Shown in pieces: positions 19,401-34,400 of a DNA stretch of 64,000 nt (position 1 is its first letter; every line of letters starts with the position of its first letter). Origin of the DNA: Montifringilla adamsi (lineage: Eukaryota > Chordata > Aves > Passeriformes > Passeridae). The position numbers and the translations under genes are program-made. Where the stretch lies: positions 11,284,286 to 11,348,285 of the forward strand of contig JAGGNK010003335.1 in the NCBI GenBank assembly GCA_017590115.1. The letters are read 5' to 3'. The notes below the pieces were generated by a model, which saw only the letters and a list, made by a program, of their open reading frames with translations, made no database searches and was not told the DNA's origin.

Positions 19401-22400
19401 TTGTAGACGTTTTATTCTGACCCCCGAGAATGAAAAAGGGACAGTGAAATAGCAAACTAAAAACCTGAGCTGATCCTGTTTACCCTGCCACATTTTCAAG
19501 TGATTTTTTCCCCACATATGTGCCTACAGAGTCCAGAACAGGTTAATGGTTTGAGAGTGTATATGCTGAATGAGAAACACAGATGACACACTCCTGACCA
19601 CTTGCTTGAAGGAAAAAATAAAAATCAATGCTCCCTGCTACACCCATTATCCTTGGGCTGCCTGACAGTGCCTAGGGATTAATTTAATTTTAAAAACAGA
19701 ACTAGGTTCAAACCTAAAATAACCCTTTAACATCTTCAGTCAAGTTTAACTTCTCCTCCCCATCTCTTCCCTGTTTTCAAGTGAAACAAGAGTTTCAGAG
19801 AGAGATGACAGAGATTAAGCTGGATGCAGCAATTCTCTAAAGAAAGGTTAAAGAACCTCAGCTCAGTAACACAAAAAAATCCTCCCAGCAGGTCTAACCA
19901 AGGATTTTACATCTTCTCTTTTATGGCAAACAAGCACCTCCATACAAACTGTGTTGCTCCAGTAAAGAGTAACACTGAGCCCGATCAACCCTTTCACATC
20001 TCTGCACCTGAAAATACACAGATAAGCAAACCTTAAGTTGCCTGAATTGACATCACTTCCCTGCCAGCTCCTTCACAGGACACATCAAAGGCTGCATGTG
20101 ACCCTTTCCCTCTGCCTTGCCTGACACTGGGGATGCTCCCACAGCCTGTGCTGCAAGGAGCAGTGGTCATAACAAGTGACCTGCATGTGAAGGACAGTGC
20201 TAATCCTCTCAACATGAGCAAGCCTCAAAGATTCCCACACGAGATCTGTCACTACAAATGAACCCTTTCCATCTGCCTGCTCAGGTCAGCAGAGGTTATT
20301 TAGCAGGATAGCTGGTAATGTGCCTCTTCCCAGCACCATTTCTAAATGCTGCTTTAGGAAAAAGGAGAAAAAAAGATTAAAAAAAGAGAAAAAAGGCTGA
20401 CTACAGCAATGAGCCATCTGATGAAAGATTTAAATACACTGTAATACAGAAGCTGCCATAGTTCTGTTTGAAATATGGGCAGGTTCATTTTGAAGCGGAA
20501 ACATCTATTCTCAATGAGATCTTTTTATAAAAATAAAAACATACACACTGTATATAAAAAGGTTCCAAACCTTTCTGCCCTAAGAATTAGGCAGAAAAAA
20601 ATTCAGTATTGACTTGGGATAGTGGTTCTGATCCAGGATCTTAACTTTCATGGAAATGTGGTAACTCTGGTGTAAAAAATCCTCTGTACTCTTACTGATC
20701 CCATAGGAATGCTCTGAAATTTAACACACTCCTAAAAAGGATCTGCATTTTGGGAGCATAAGGTAAGTCCATGTGAAGATTAATAGATTTGCTACACATT
20801 TAGAGAGTGAAGGATGTGTTTTAAATGAGTAATTTAATTTATAGATAGCAATTTCTTTTTGGTTCTAGAGTTTGGATCAACCAAGTGCCAAGAGAAAATA
20901 CGACAAAGAAACAAATTTGCCATATACCTCAGATGAAAGCTTCCATGAAGATTATCCATCTCCACCTGCCCAGCCTCTGAACTGCACTTTGAGAAATGCT
21001 TGAATATGAATGGATTGCACTTGCTTTTAGAGTTAATTATAAATAACTGCGTTACATACACAGTTTCTGACAGACTGATCTAGCAGTTAATCTTTGTGTT
21101 TCTAACATTTATTAGTCTCATGCAATAGCACACACAGTACCTTGCTACAGAGCGCTCTTTCTAGGCAGTTTTACATTTTTTCAAGTATTCATTTCTCAAT
21201 TTATCTACTTTATTCCAGCAACAAACTTCTCCTCAGAACTGGAAGAGACCCCAAACCTACCTGTGGAAGCTGGCTGACTGGCTCCATCAAACAACAGGTC
21301 CACCAGGTCGTTAGAGGACTTGCTGCCAGAGGGGACAGCAGCCTGAAGAAGAAAGGACACCAGATGTCAACTCATGATGTCGTTAATCAATCAAATGACA
21401 TGAAGTTTTCTGGGGTTTTGAAGGATTTTGTTTGCTTTTGCGTTGAAGATTTGGCTTTAAAGTCAACAATTATGTGGCTAAATGTGAAATCAAATACTAA
21501 AGGTTCATAGTTTTTTATAACTGAAGAACTTGGTAAGTTTTCAGTAAGTGTGCAGCTTCATAGAATTTTTAACACTTCATGCCAAAATTCTTTTGCTGTC
21601 CTGAAGGGAGCAAAACATGCTAATGACTATATTTAAAAAATTCTACACTTTAAAACAATCATAACTAATTACAGTTATACTGTTCCACAGACTGAGATAA
21701 ACGAAACATTTTTGATAAAACAGCTCCCTTGAAGGCTGCATCACAAAACCTACCCTAAATCAGAAATTGTCTTAGATAGATGGAAACAGCTCCCAAAATG
21801 ATGTGCTGTCCTGCTGCCTCACCTTTGTTGTAGGCTGTGCAGGATGAGCAGCAGAGTTCTGCTCTGGACTTGCTTTGTCTCCTGTGTAATGAGCTGCTGC
21901 TCCCAAGTCAATGGTTTTTGAAGGATTTGCTGAGCGTTTCTGTCTGATGGTGGTAATTTCTGTAGCTTGTGCAATATGAATGTGTTTTGTTGTCACAGTC
22001 TCCTCTTCATCTTTAAATTCAGCTTTGGGAGATTTGCCTCTTCTAGATTTTTCCTCATCACTGTCACTAGAAAAACAAAAGTGATAGCACAGCATTTGTG
22101 ATGGACTTCTCAGTTCCTTGAGTGGACATCTGGCTTAAGCTACAGGAGTTTTGGTTACTGCAGTTTCTTGTAGCAACAGTTCATGATAAAAATGCTGCTT
22201 TTTCCTACATTTGAGAGAGGAACTGTTCCACCCTTACATAACACATCACACCACACAGCATTGCACCTGTTGTACAGGAGCAGTGGAGAAAAGCAGGTTA
22301 TTTTGTTAAGCATGAACTGCAAGTCCACGACAGAGGATAATAGGAAATCAGTGTTTAAACCCAGTACATTGAATCACCTTCTGACAGGAACTCCCCCGCA

Positions 22401-25400
22401 CATTATGTAACACTTCAGCAACAGAAAGTTAAGTTGGCAGGTGTGCTCAGTACTTACACCAAGAGACAGAAAGCAATGAACCACATTCTGTACTGCCTTT
22501 CGGGTTTGCACAACTCCATTTGTATTTCAGCTCATTTCCTTTTCCAGGGAAACAGGCTTTCACATTCTTTAAGATGTTTGTGGGAAGAGACTGCTTACAG
22601 AATTATGCAATGCAATGTTACCATTATCAGAGCACACACAGTTGTTCTTAAAATGTAAAAGCATAAAAATACCATCCTTTTAGACAAAAACTTTTTAGTT
22701 GTTGTTGCACACTATTTGATTCATTTGTTACATTTTCTACTTTTGTATTTTAAGTCTTTCACAAAGAAGGTAATTGGCCCCCACCACCAGTCATGTTGCC
22801 TGTTACCATCAGGATTTGTACATAACAGTGAGAACTGCTGTAGAGAAAGCTTAAATACATTGGAATGTATTTTGAAATCATAATTCCCTTAGCAAGAGAG
22901 TTGAAAGTGGAAGGGTTTTATGTTTTAATAATGCATTAGAATACTAAAACTGAAAAATTTAAGAAAGGCTGTCCCTTTGTCAGAGGGAATGTGACAGTAA
23001 CTGCAATATACTCTGGGGGGGAGCCTTTGTTCTCTGCTAACAATGGTGGCTTTTTGGGAACACACTGCATGTACCATTTCCTCTGTGCATGTTACCTGCT
23101 CACCACTGGGGATGGCTCAGTTCAGTAACATCACTCAACACAAATGCTCACTCCCTTCTGCAATTCTTTTACTGTTAAAAAGACAAATTTCACAGCTGCT
23201 GACCAACCAGCAGCCCCTGGCATTAGCTTGAGCCAGCCTGTCACAGAAAAGGGAGCTCAAATGGCATCATTTAACTTTATTTTTCCAAAGCACTTCAACC
23301 CTGCAGTGTGAGCCCAGCCCTGCTGCCCCACCTGTGTGTACAGAGGGGACCCCAGAGGACACCACAGCCACACCTCCACTTGTGACATCAGGATTTTAAC
23401 ATGAGCCCCCAGAGCAGAGGGATCTGCACATTACCATGGTGTACACAGGGCATCCAGCCCTGGAGGAGGGTGGAGGATGCTGCTGGAAACATCTAAGACC
23501 AGACAACAAAACTACGGTTCAGTCTGTTCATGTATTGTATTTAATACCAGCAATGCATTTCTTGTCCACACTACAGAGTCCAACAATGTTCTGTGGGCTG
23601 AGGAAACAAGTGACAAGCAAAGTGTGATTGATACAGAACTGCTATAGATCAATCTCACTAATGCAAGAATGAAAAAAGTCAGTCTTTGGTGATATACAGC
23701 AAAATAAATGACTAAAGGCTTTGAGGAAAGACATTAAACGTATATGCCAGAAAGGAGAATAAATATTACAAGATTAAATTTTCTATGACGACCTGTACTT
23801 CTTCCAAACTCTCTCAGGAGATCCACTTTTTATTTTTCTTTAATGGTCACATTAACAAAAAAAAAACTTACAGATTAATGCTCACTCTAAGTGTGTTTAC
23901 TGTGCTCAGTAAAATTGCAGTGAGAATCTGAAAACTGCACAGAGAACTTAAAAATAAAATTACAGCAATGTACCAAATAATTAAAAAACTTCTGCAAAGA
24001 AAGTATATAATTACAACTTTGATTTCTCGAAGTATGGACAGATGTTCTTTTCCTGAAGTTTTTTGTAACGAGGTGCTTTTTTTAAACAACCTTTAAGAAA
24101 ACAAAACCAGTTTACTGAGACTTTAAGTATACCTAAATTACACCCCAATATAAAAGTCATTCTTTGATACAAGTTGTCCTTGAACATGGCTGTTGCCTCC
24201 TGTCAGAGGAGTACTGGAAGCTTTGCTTCCTTTCTATTCTGTTACCTGCATCAAGCTTCCTCAGTACTGGAGAAACAATGATTAACAGTTTTAAGAATTC
24301 TTAGAAAAAAAATGCAGTGTTTCAGAAGCACCTCTGTGAGTGTGCAGGTAATTCAGAAACAAGAATTTCAGTGTGCAGTGCTGGACTCAGGACAGCAGCT
24401 GGTTTATTCACCTAAGAACTAACAAGCACTAAGAAAGAAAACCAGAGGCTTTCCCACCCCATGGGGTATTGCCTGAGGTTTTCACTACTTGCACAGGGAT
24501 ATATTACTGGAAAAAAGAATCCATTTCCCCCATAACACTGTTAGAATTTTTCATCTAAATTAAAAAAAAAAAAAAAAAAAGGCAGCAGACTTGGCTTCTC
24601 TAAATCTCACTGTGTAAAGCAGTTCCACTGAAATCTACTGTACACTCATCATCCTGCATCATTTAGCTCTCTGGTAAAGTTCTTATTTCCTTCAAGCATT
24701 TTTTTCCATCTGTGCAAACCACTGGCTTTGCAAGTAAAGTCAGAAATCCACAAGTTTGGCAAAGTTCTTCTGGTGTGTAAAGACCATGGCTTCCAAGTTT
24801 TATTGGCCACAGGTAAGATGTGTAAGACACATTTATTCTTTGTGCTTCAAGGCTTTTATTGGCTTTACAGTACTCAAGCAATAATGGTTTATAAAGTTAT
24901 TAAGACTGAAACAACAGAACATAACAGCACGTTTGCCAGCTGAGTGAGTATCACCATTTAGTCACTTTTCCAAGTGAAATGGCAACTTAATTGTTATTAT
25001 ATAGCAGCAGGCTACAAATAAGCCAGTACATTTTTGGCACTTTTTTCTACAAAAATATTGCTGAAGTGTGAAAACACAAATGCAGAGATTTCACGAGGCA
25101 TTTACAAAAGAATGTTATTTTGAGCCTAAGTTATATGATAATTAAAATTTTATGCCACCTTCAGCTTTAATATTTAAATATAGTTTTTTGCTAATAGAGC
25201 ATGCACTAAGGCATGTATTTACAGTATCCTTAAGGATAAATACAGACATTCTATAACCATCTGCTCAATCTTCTTAGGTCCTCTGATGGCTTCTGTAGAA
25301 ACAAACCTCTTCACTCAAACCCTTGGATAAACTCCCTTCCATGGTATTTGATCCCCATGCCAAGAGAAGAGAAAAAGAAATTCCAGGCTGGGATTTGAAG

Positions 25401-28400
25401 CAATGTCAGAGGAATGAAATGCTGAAATGCTGCAGCCTGAATTCCTTCTTATAGGAGAATAACCTGCAAGCACCAAACTGCCTTTGCTCATGTAAGTCCC
25501 AAAAATTCCTCCTTTAATTCCCAGTCCCAAGTTTATCACTTTTATAAATTTTGAGACAAACAAAACCTGACATAGACCAAAAAATCAGGAGAAAAATCAA
25601 ATAGAAGAGACAAGGGTTACAAGAGCAAAGCAAAAATGTAAAATGTAATATTAGCCAGAGAAAAAGAGCAGCGTTACTTGGGGCAGAGATGTACAGTGGA
25701 GAAGTTATCAAAATACACTGCTTTTGCTGAAGATCAGACTTCAGAAAGGACTGTCTACACCACTGAAAAGTACAAGACTTCATCCAGCACAAGTAAGAGA
25801 CAGTTTTTACTCAGAAATAAAACAAAGGAAGTAAGACCAAAAAAAAATGTTTACTGTACATCCCCTATGTGAAACATGGCTGATGAGGTCTGCAGACATC
25901 ATGGGACAAGTTGCTTTTGAAAGGTAAGTACAGAAATGCACACAGAAATGTACCATTGTTACATGTGAAATTGTTTACTTTTCTTCTGATTCCTTCTCTT
26001 TGTAGTCCATTGATATTAGGTTCTAAGAGGGAACCCTGATGTGTGCAAAGAACACCAGTTTCATGATTTATTAATGCCCCAGCAAGAGGACCACATGGGC
26101 TTTCACCCAGAAATGCTGCCATTATTATTATTTTTTGTTTCTGTGCAAAATTGCTTTAGTTTTCCATCACACAGATGTGTGCATGTGGATTTTTATGATC
26201 ATATACATGTGTGACTATCTAAAGATATTCTTGTAAAAAATATTAAATCAAATCTCAGTGAAAATTTGATTTTTCAGTTGTTTCCCAAAAGGGAATTATT
26301 TCAATATACTTGAGCACTTTCTCTACAGCAATTTCAGATTCTGTTAAGTACAAACTTGATCTCCAGATAATTAAATTCAATGCACCTGTTGAAGTGTGAC
26401 AGATGTTAAGTTCTTTCTGTAGCCAAAGCAGGGTAAACGTTACCCCTTACTGAAGGAATTTAATGACCAGATGTAAAATACAAGAATTTTCCTGAAAAGC
26501 TTCAACTGAAATTGCCTTTTTTTTTAAAGAAATCACCTGCAGGCTGTTCTTCCTGAGATCAGCTCAGGGAAGCAGCACTGTGTCAAGCAATTTCAATTTT
26601 CTTCCCTGGCACTCCAGCATTCAGAGTGTGTGCAGCATTAAGTGGCAGCCTTCAGTACACTGGCACATGAGCACTGAATTGCTGAGACAAGGAAAAGCTT
26701 TGGATATTTCAGCCAAATTCCCTGCTTTGCCAGCAGCTGGGGCAGTAATGGAAGGCAGCCAAGAGCAGTTAACTACTGCCAGAGCCACACTGTTCCCCAA
26801 GGCCAGGGGGAGCTGCAGAAGCCCAGGAAACAGGTACTGAACCCAAATATGCTTCCTCCTACAGAAAAAAGCATGGCAGGGGATTGTAGCTTATATCCAG
26901 CAATGTCAAGCTGCTTCCTAAGAGCAATCTCACAGATAAATTCAGGGTAAAACAACTCCAGTACCTGCACCTTTCTGGAGAGTCCTCTCTGTCTTTCCTT
27001 CTGAACTTGCTGATGGTGTCATCAATGGTGCTGCCGATCTTGTCACTGAGCTCCCCTAACTTGTCACTGAAAGGAAAAGTTGACTTTTTATCCCATTCTT
27101 CATCCCATTTGGACTTGGGCTCAGGATCGTATCTTTCACCTGATAAGACAAAGATAAGAACTATTAAAGGTACCAAAAAAACCCCCATGTTTTGAATCCT
27201 CTCTGGAATCCCTCTCAAGCCCCCCACCCTACACACCTGAGCTGCACAAGTTTACAGAGTGAACAAAGCTCCCTCAGCTGAATCAACTCTATTACAGCAA
27301 GGCACAGCATGGAATGCCCATCATTAAGGGCAGGAATGAAGGCTCAAAGACTTTTGTTTATGGCAATGACACAAGCTCAATGCCCAGTACATCAGGATGC
27401 TGTTGGGCTCTGCTGGAGAAGCACCAGAGGCACGAGCAGCCCTGGCTGCCGACGCAGCTGATCTGGAAGGGCACATGGCACTTCTGGCACAGCCCCTTAG
27501 TGCAGGATATTCCATTCCTGGCTGAGCTGTGTGATCACTGTGGGTTTTATACACTGACATGAACACACAAAAACACGGTCCCAGACTACTGAAACAATGT
27601 GTATAATAACTTTTCATTTTCCACACTTAGCAATTTAAAAAAATTTTTAAGAGAGATGAAAAAAGACAAGGCAGTAAACTCACCTTTTCAGGGGCCACTG
27701 GATACCCTGAACATCTTTCCTGAACACTATTATCAAGAAATCAAAAACTTTTTCTTCCAATTTAGTATTCCAGACCTCTATACTGGTATTTTAGATTACA
27801 AACAACTGACAGTTTTACTTGAAATTAGCACATTTGTTGTACAATCCCATGAAGGAAGTCTAAAACACTGAAGCCTTGTTTGTACACCCAGAGACAACTT
27901 GAGTTTAATGCAAATTAAAAAACCATTTTGACAAAGACTTGACTATCAGAAGCACTGCACACTTCATCTTGTATTGTGATCTTTTATCAGATCTGCTCAA
28001 AATATAGGTGTATAAAGCAAACCAAACCAGCTCAGTTTCTAGACAACATTTGTAGGCAAACATTTTATATTCTGGGCTATCTTACACATGAAATAAGCCA
28101 TTTTTTGTGCATCTTTTAAAAAATGTGAAACAATTGTGAATTTTTTTTTTAACTTAGGCTGAGTAAAATTGAGTAGCAGAAAGGAAGGACAGTGAAATAA
28201 TCCCTATGTCAAGTTACATACAAATGATATTGCAGCTCTTGTGATGTTTAAGGTGTATTCAATTAAGCCATTTTAACAAAAAGAAAATGATGATTCCAGC
28301 ACTATAAGGTGCAAAATTTGAATTATACCTGTCTGATAACTTCATATCACATAGGGTGTGTATTCTTAGTAAAGACATAGGTGCAAATCTCCAATGACAT

Positions 28401-31400
28401 TTGTTTAGATCCATAAAATTTTCCAGTAGAAAACCTGCTACAAATCCATGAAATACTCAAGTAAGATCATCATTGGAAAAGGAGACACTGCTCAGAAATG
28501 TACTGCTGTTAAATTTTGCAGGAGAATTAAAATGGCCTTATTTCAGTTTATGTCAGGCTCTCAAGCATTTTAACACAGATTCCTTTAGAGGGGTTTTCCT
28601 GTGCAATAGTAATTTTAAAATTAAAACAGACACCAACTAGAAGCTCAGTATTTTCAGGACAAAATAAACTAATGAAAAATCTTAATACAAGCATTTTGTA
28701 TTCAAATAACTAGAATCTTTTTGATTAGAAATCTCACCTGGGAAAGGGTTTGCTTTGTGCTGCTAGAAAGACTTTTTAAAAATCTTTACTCAACAAATAA
28801 AGGAATAATTCAAAACCCTTTACCACAAAAAGTAAATACAAGACAAAGAAATTAGTCCTTTAAATTAAAAAACCTGAATGATACCTAAAGAGCACATGGA
28901 GAAATGATTCTACCCAGCCTATAAGGATAGATCACGACTCTGCACAGAGAAGTCAAAAGATAAGCTCAGTGAAAGAACAAAGGGACACGTACTCAAAGTA
29001 CAAATACAGTGACTCATAAGTATTTCCTAAAAAGAGAATTATCACAATTCCAAGCAGGTAGTAAAAGCCTAAAGGAATGTAATAAAACAAGGAATATCCT
29101 GCTTTGGACATTTTTAACTACTCTACATATGAGGAAAAGGGAGAATGGAGAAGCAACCTGTCAAAAACAGGATGGGAGGGATCAAATCTAAGTGGAAGGC
29201 TCACAGAGAAGAAAAGTAAAAAAAACCAGAAAGCATCAGACACAAACAGGTGAAATTTAAGCCCTGCACAGCTACTACTGAGCTCCTACAGCAAACCCTT
29301 CTCTCAAAGAAATCACCAATTCTAGCAAATCAGAGCCTTGTGCCATGGGGACTTTGGTATTCATCCATTACTAAAAGCAGCCAAGGATTTACTCAGGCCA
29401 AAGAAAACACAGACTGGCAGCTGGACCATGGATGGCATGCTGGGATACATCAGATGGAAGCCCCAGTGAAAGCTCAGACCCCTGCTACATACTATTGCAG
29501 GGACTGGGAGCAAGGAGTAATGTGCTTGGTGCCTGTAAAGTCAACTCTTACAGACCCCAGGAAACTCACACAAAATCCACAGATGTATTTCAAGGCTCCA
29601 AAGAGTATTATTTGGGAAAGCAAAAGTGGATTGGCAATCTTGCCAAGGCAGCCCAGTACTCACTGTATCTGAACCCTCCGACACTGTCTGAGGACACCCC
29701 AATGTATTTGTCTTTGTTCTTCTTCGCTTTCTTCCTCTCCTCCCGAAGCCGATCGTCATCTTGAGCAAACTCGACCATTTCTTTCACCTTCTGGCGGATG
29801 TTTATCCCCTGGTCTTTGCCATTCTCATCTGTGCAGGTAATGCAGGACAGAGATGATGGATGGAAGATGGGAGGAAAAAAGGAAAATAGTAAGTAAGAGG
29901 CAGCAATAGTGAACACCAAATTGATAAAACAATTTGAATCATAAACACAATGGTCAAAGACTTCGTGACTACTGCATGAGGTCCACTGCATCTTTTTAAA
30001 AGGGACTAATTAACATAAAATTTAGATAAATGAGTTTGCACTGAATGGTGTACTTAAATATAGGAAAGATTAATAAACACTGAGACAGAACTAGTATTCT
30101 CCACTTGAACAATTTTAACCCCTCAGAACATCACCCTTTTTCCTCAGTCATTTTAGCACAGTTTTTGCAAGTTTCACTGCAAGAACTCAGTCTCATGGCA
30201 GAACTGATTTTTTGAAAAATTGCTTTCAGTTGGGAAGTACTATAAGCTAAATGTGCTCCTTTCCAGCCTTTTTCACATTCAAAACACACACTGGCCTTGC
30301 TGCCTTTGCACTGTAAATATTATTTGGTGGGAGGAAAAAACCCCAGCTTCAAACAGATGTGTGTGTTTTGGAGCTCTAACCTTTTCTTCCCATATGATTA
30401 AAGCTATTCCTTTACGGACACCACAGGGGACCAGTCTCTAGTGCATATTTTAATATAAACCCCAACACTCATGTTGTGTTGGTTCTGTTGTTATTAGCCA
30501 GTCTTTTCTGCAAGTTCTTGTCTTCACTAATTAATACTCTAGGGCCCCACGTCTTGGATTCTGCACTCTTCACACAACTGGCAACAGTCACATTTTAATT
30601 AGACTGGGGAAGCTTCTAAGCTGGTTCAGGTGACTGACAACTCCAACTACTGTTTTAATTTGCTTATAAGATTTTTCTATTGCTCACCTACAAAGTGGTA
30701 ATTTTCCAGGGATCGCAAATCATAAATGTGTTCTCTGGCACTTGTAACAACACGCTCTGATCCATTCCTTATGAGGTAAGCTAGGAGCAGCAAAGACTAT
30801 AAAAATACAAAGCACCTTATGATTGCATGAACAAAAACTCTACCTTTTTCTTTTTTTGTAAAAACCCCAAACCTACCCCCCTCCCCAAATTAGTAAATAC
30901 TAACCTTCCCTTTTTAAATACATGCTTATTATATGAATCCCATGGAAACATTTTTTTCCCTCACATGAATCTTTTGCTCTTTAGACTATCAAAACTCTAT
31001 TTTAAAAACTTTATCTTGTTACTACTAAATCACAAGTAGTTACCTTTATCAGCTACTGCTTGTTTTAAGATAAAGCAGTAGCAATTAAGGAGAAAAAGTT
31101 AACCTGTGAAAGGAGGCATTTTCTTTTGCCTCTTTTGTTCACAATTTTCCAATGGCTTTCACTGAAAGGTAACTCGTACAGGAATTTAAGAAGCATTCTG
31201 CAGGATTCAATGGATATACAAAACTGCATTTCAGGATGACTTTAGATAAGTGACAAAACAAATTAAGTTTAAATAATACTTTCAGTTCTCTGTGTCAAGC
31301 ATTTATATCTAAAAAGAAATAAGGCACTTTCTCTGAAGCAGTGCCTTTATCAGCTAAAAACTATCATTTTATTTCAACCAATCCAAACCTGATAAGCAGT

Positions 31401-34400
31401 TCCAAGAAGTCTTTATAACATTAAGTAGCTATGTGTGATAGCATTAAATATTAATTTCTATTGTACTTCAGGGAAAACAATTACTATGACTACAAAACAC
31501 CAAGCACCTGTGAAAAGCACAAACCATGCTACAGAATTAATTGGGTCTTGCTACAATCCTGGCATCAAGAAAAACAAAATATTACCTAGTCTAATACATC
31601 AATTCTAAAAAAGGAGGTTATATTTGCATAATTCAGTGAACATTGAACACCACTTTAAGTGCAGCACAACACAATCTCAAGCAAAAAGTTTCTGTACCAA
31701 AGACAAGAAAAATGCAAATAACTCTGATCTTTTCCAAAACACAATTAGGGCATAAAAGCATCATGTAAGATCTGCAAGGAAATTTGGCCCACTCACAGGT
31801 AAACTATAACTTTTAAAGCATTACAAATTGGCAGAAAATTAAGATTAGTTTGCATTTTATTTCAGGTATTCCTGAATTCCTTCAAAAATGTTTTCCTGAT
31901 AGCAGAGTAACTTAACATCTTCTCATGGAGCTCATAGCAATTCCTTTGGGTAAATTGAGACTGTGAGTGCTACTCTAATACCTGAATAGCAGCAAAACAG
32001 AATTGCTCTGTTGTGTTCATTAAGTAACATCTTAACGTGCTTCTAAAACCAGAAATTCTGTGGGTTTTTTCATATACAGCATTTGAAAAACACCTTTGAC
32101 TTCAGCAACAGAATTATAAAACATTTAGGGAAGAAATTCTATATTGCCAGAGGAGAAAGTGCTGTAGGATTATCAAAACAAGAACTCCACCAGGACAGAG
32201 CATAAGCACCAAGCCCTGATCCTTACACACCTTATAAACTCTCCTCCAGTTCTTTTTGTTGTCTTTCAGCATCCGAGTCCACAGCATGTTCATGAGCTCT
32301 GGAAACTGCTCGTACATAAACGTAGCCCTAAGGAATGGAACAAAAGCAGCACAGAAATGTCGTTTGCCCGGGTTGGCCACAAGAGCTTGTTCACACTCGG
32401 GGCTGGCAGTAGATGGCAGGAGTGATCTAAGCCCAACCACATCGGATGACATTAAAGGGAAAAAGCTGTCCCTGTTTTAACTCCCAGATCAGTCATTTAC
32501 ATCCCAGGACTAGGAAAGAAAAGAGTAATTCTAAATATCTGAGGCAGTAAAAGAACCTTCACTAATTTGTAATGAAAATAATGCTGAATATGAATACCCT
32601 AATAACCACTGCAACTGATCAAATGTGCAACTTCCAAACTGATTTAAACACCAAAAAAAACCCAAAAGAAAACAAACCAAAAAAAAAAAAACACCAAAAA
32701 ACCCAAAAAACCCAAAAAACTCAAGGAAGAATTCAACATGTTTTGCTGTTTTTGTAGAAGTTACAAGAAAGTGCTTTGAAAATAAATACTCCAAAAAAAT
32801 CAGCTATATTGAAAGAATTCTGAGGATACATAAATAAAAAAATCAAGAATTTAGAAAATACCCAGGCTTCATATTTTGTTTGACAGTTTTCAATACATTC
32901 TGTGATGATGCATTTAAAAAACTTAAGACTTTCTTTACAGCAACTTTTGGGCATTATCAGTCTGAATACCACAGAGTTGATTTAGCATCAAATTTCACAT
33001 TCTTATATAAAATGTACCTTTCTTTTCTTCATCACTGAGTCAAATTATCACTTACTTGGCAATCTCTCCCATGAGTTGCCCTGAAGGTCCCCATGGATCA
33101 TCATTGGTTGCTTCTCGAACCTTAGACTCTATTTCTGAATAATTCATAACCACATTGGTGCTGCAAAGGAAAAAAAATTCACACACATGAAGATTAGCAT
33201 CAAAACTGAGAAACACATGAAAACTTAATAATGACACTAGTGCAGATCTCACTTAATGAGATACCTCTACTGAGTGGGAAAGAAAACAGCTTTAGTGCAC
33301 AAGTTACCCTGAGGACACTATACACCACATTTAAGTTATCTTTAAGAAGGTTTTACTATTCTATTAGTCTTCAAGAATACAGATGAGAAACTGGGGATTA
33401 CATTACAGCTGGATTCAGTCCAGTAAAAATGGCTTTGGGTCAAATTAAAATGCAAACCAAACCACCAGAGTCAAAGCTGATGGCTTCTGCAGCTAGGTAC
33501 GGTTTGCTTACAGGTTTGTAATGGTACAGAGTTATTTGTAAGAGGCTTTTTTTTTTTAATGATGCTACAAGAGAAAATTAAGAACATCGGTACCAAACAG
33601 GTGTTAGCGAAAAACTAACAAATAAAAAAATCACATGGAAGACTAAAGTAAGCGAGATGAGATTCACTAGAAAGTCTGTTTCTTAGCTTGAATTTAATTA
33701 ATTAAGGGAAAACAGCAAAAGAGAAGCTGCAGAGCACTCAGTTACAATTACAGCAATGCAAATACTGCAAGGAGCTTGGGCTGTCTCTTCAAGAGGTCAC
33801 AGAAAAATCTTGGAAAAGATTTTTTTCTGTGATGTTAATATTGAAATAGTAAATATGTGACTTCTTAATTAATCCTTAAAACAGGATTTTGGTATTAACA
33901 TGATTAACATATGAGCCCAGCAACCTCCTTTGTGCCCCTAAAAGCATCCAGATGTGTTTGATAACACGATCATTTCCCTCATCTTTTAAGGTGAGTGAGC
34001 AGCCCTAAAACCTCCCTCATAGTGAGAACATTTGAAAACTGCTCTCTGCTTCTGGAGCACCGGGACTCATCCCAACAATGAAATCAGCAGTGAAAGGAGA
34101 CCTGCTGGTCTCTGCTTTCCCTTCTTACCTGGACTGTACTCAAACAACACATTTACACCTAGCATGTCAGAAGTTTGAAAGTTTACTTAAAAGTACATCA
34201 TAACTGATTCAGAAGCTAAGAAAAACCCCTGTGAGTACTTTCAACAGAAACCAACCCACAACAACAAATTAATTAAACTGTAGGAAAGATCTAATGATTT
34301 ATAATGCAATGTGGAGAAAGCATTTGCTGCTTAAGAACTTCTGAACCTGAATGACCTAAAAGGAGAAAAAAAAAAACCAAGATGCTCAGCAGTGATCCCA

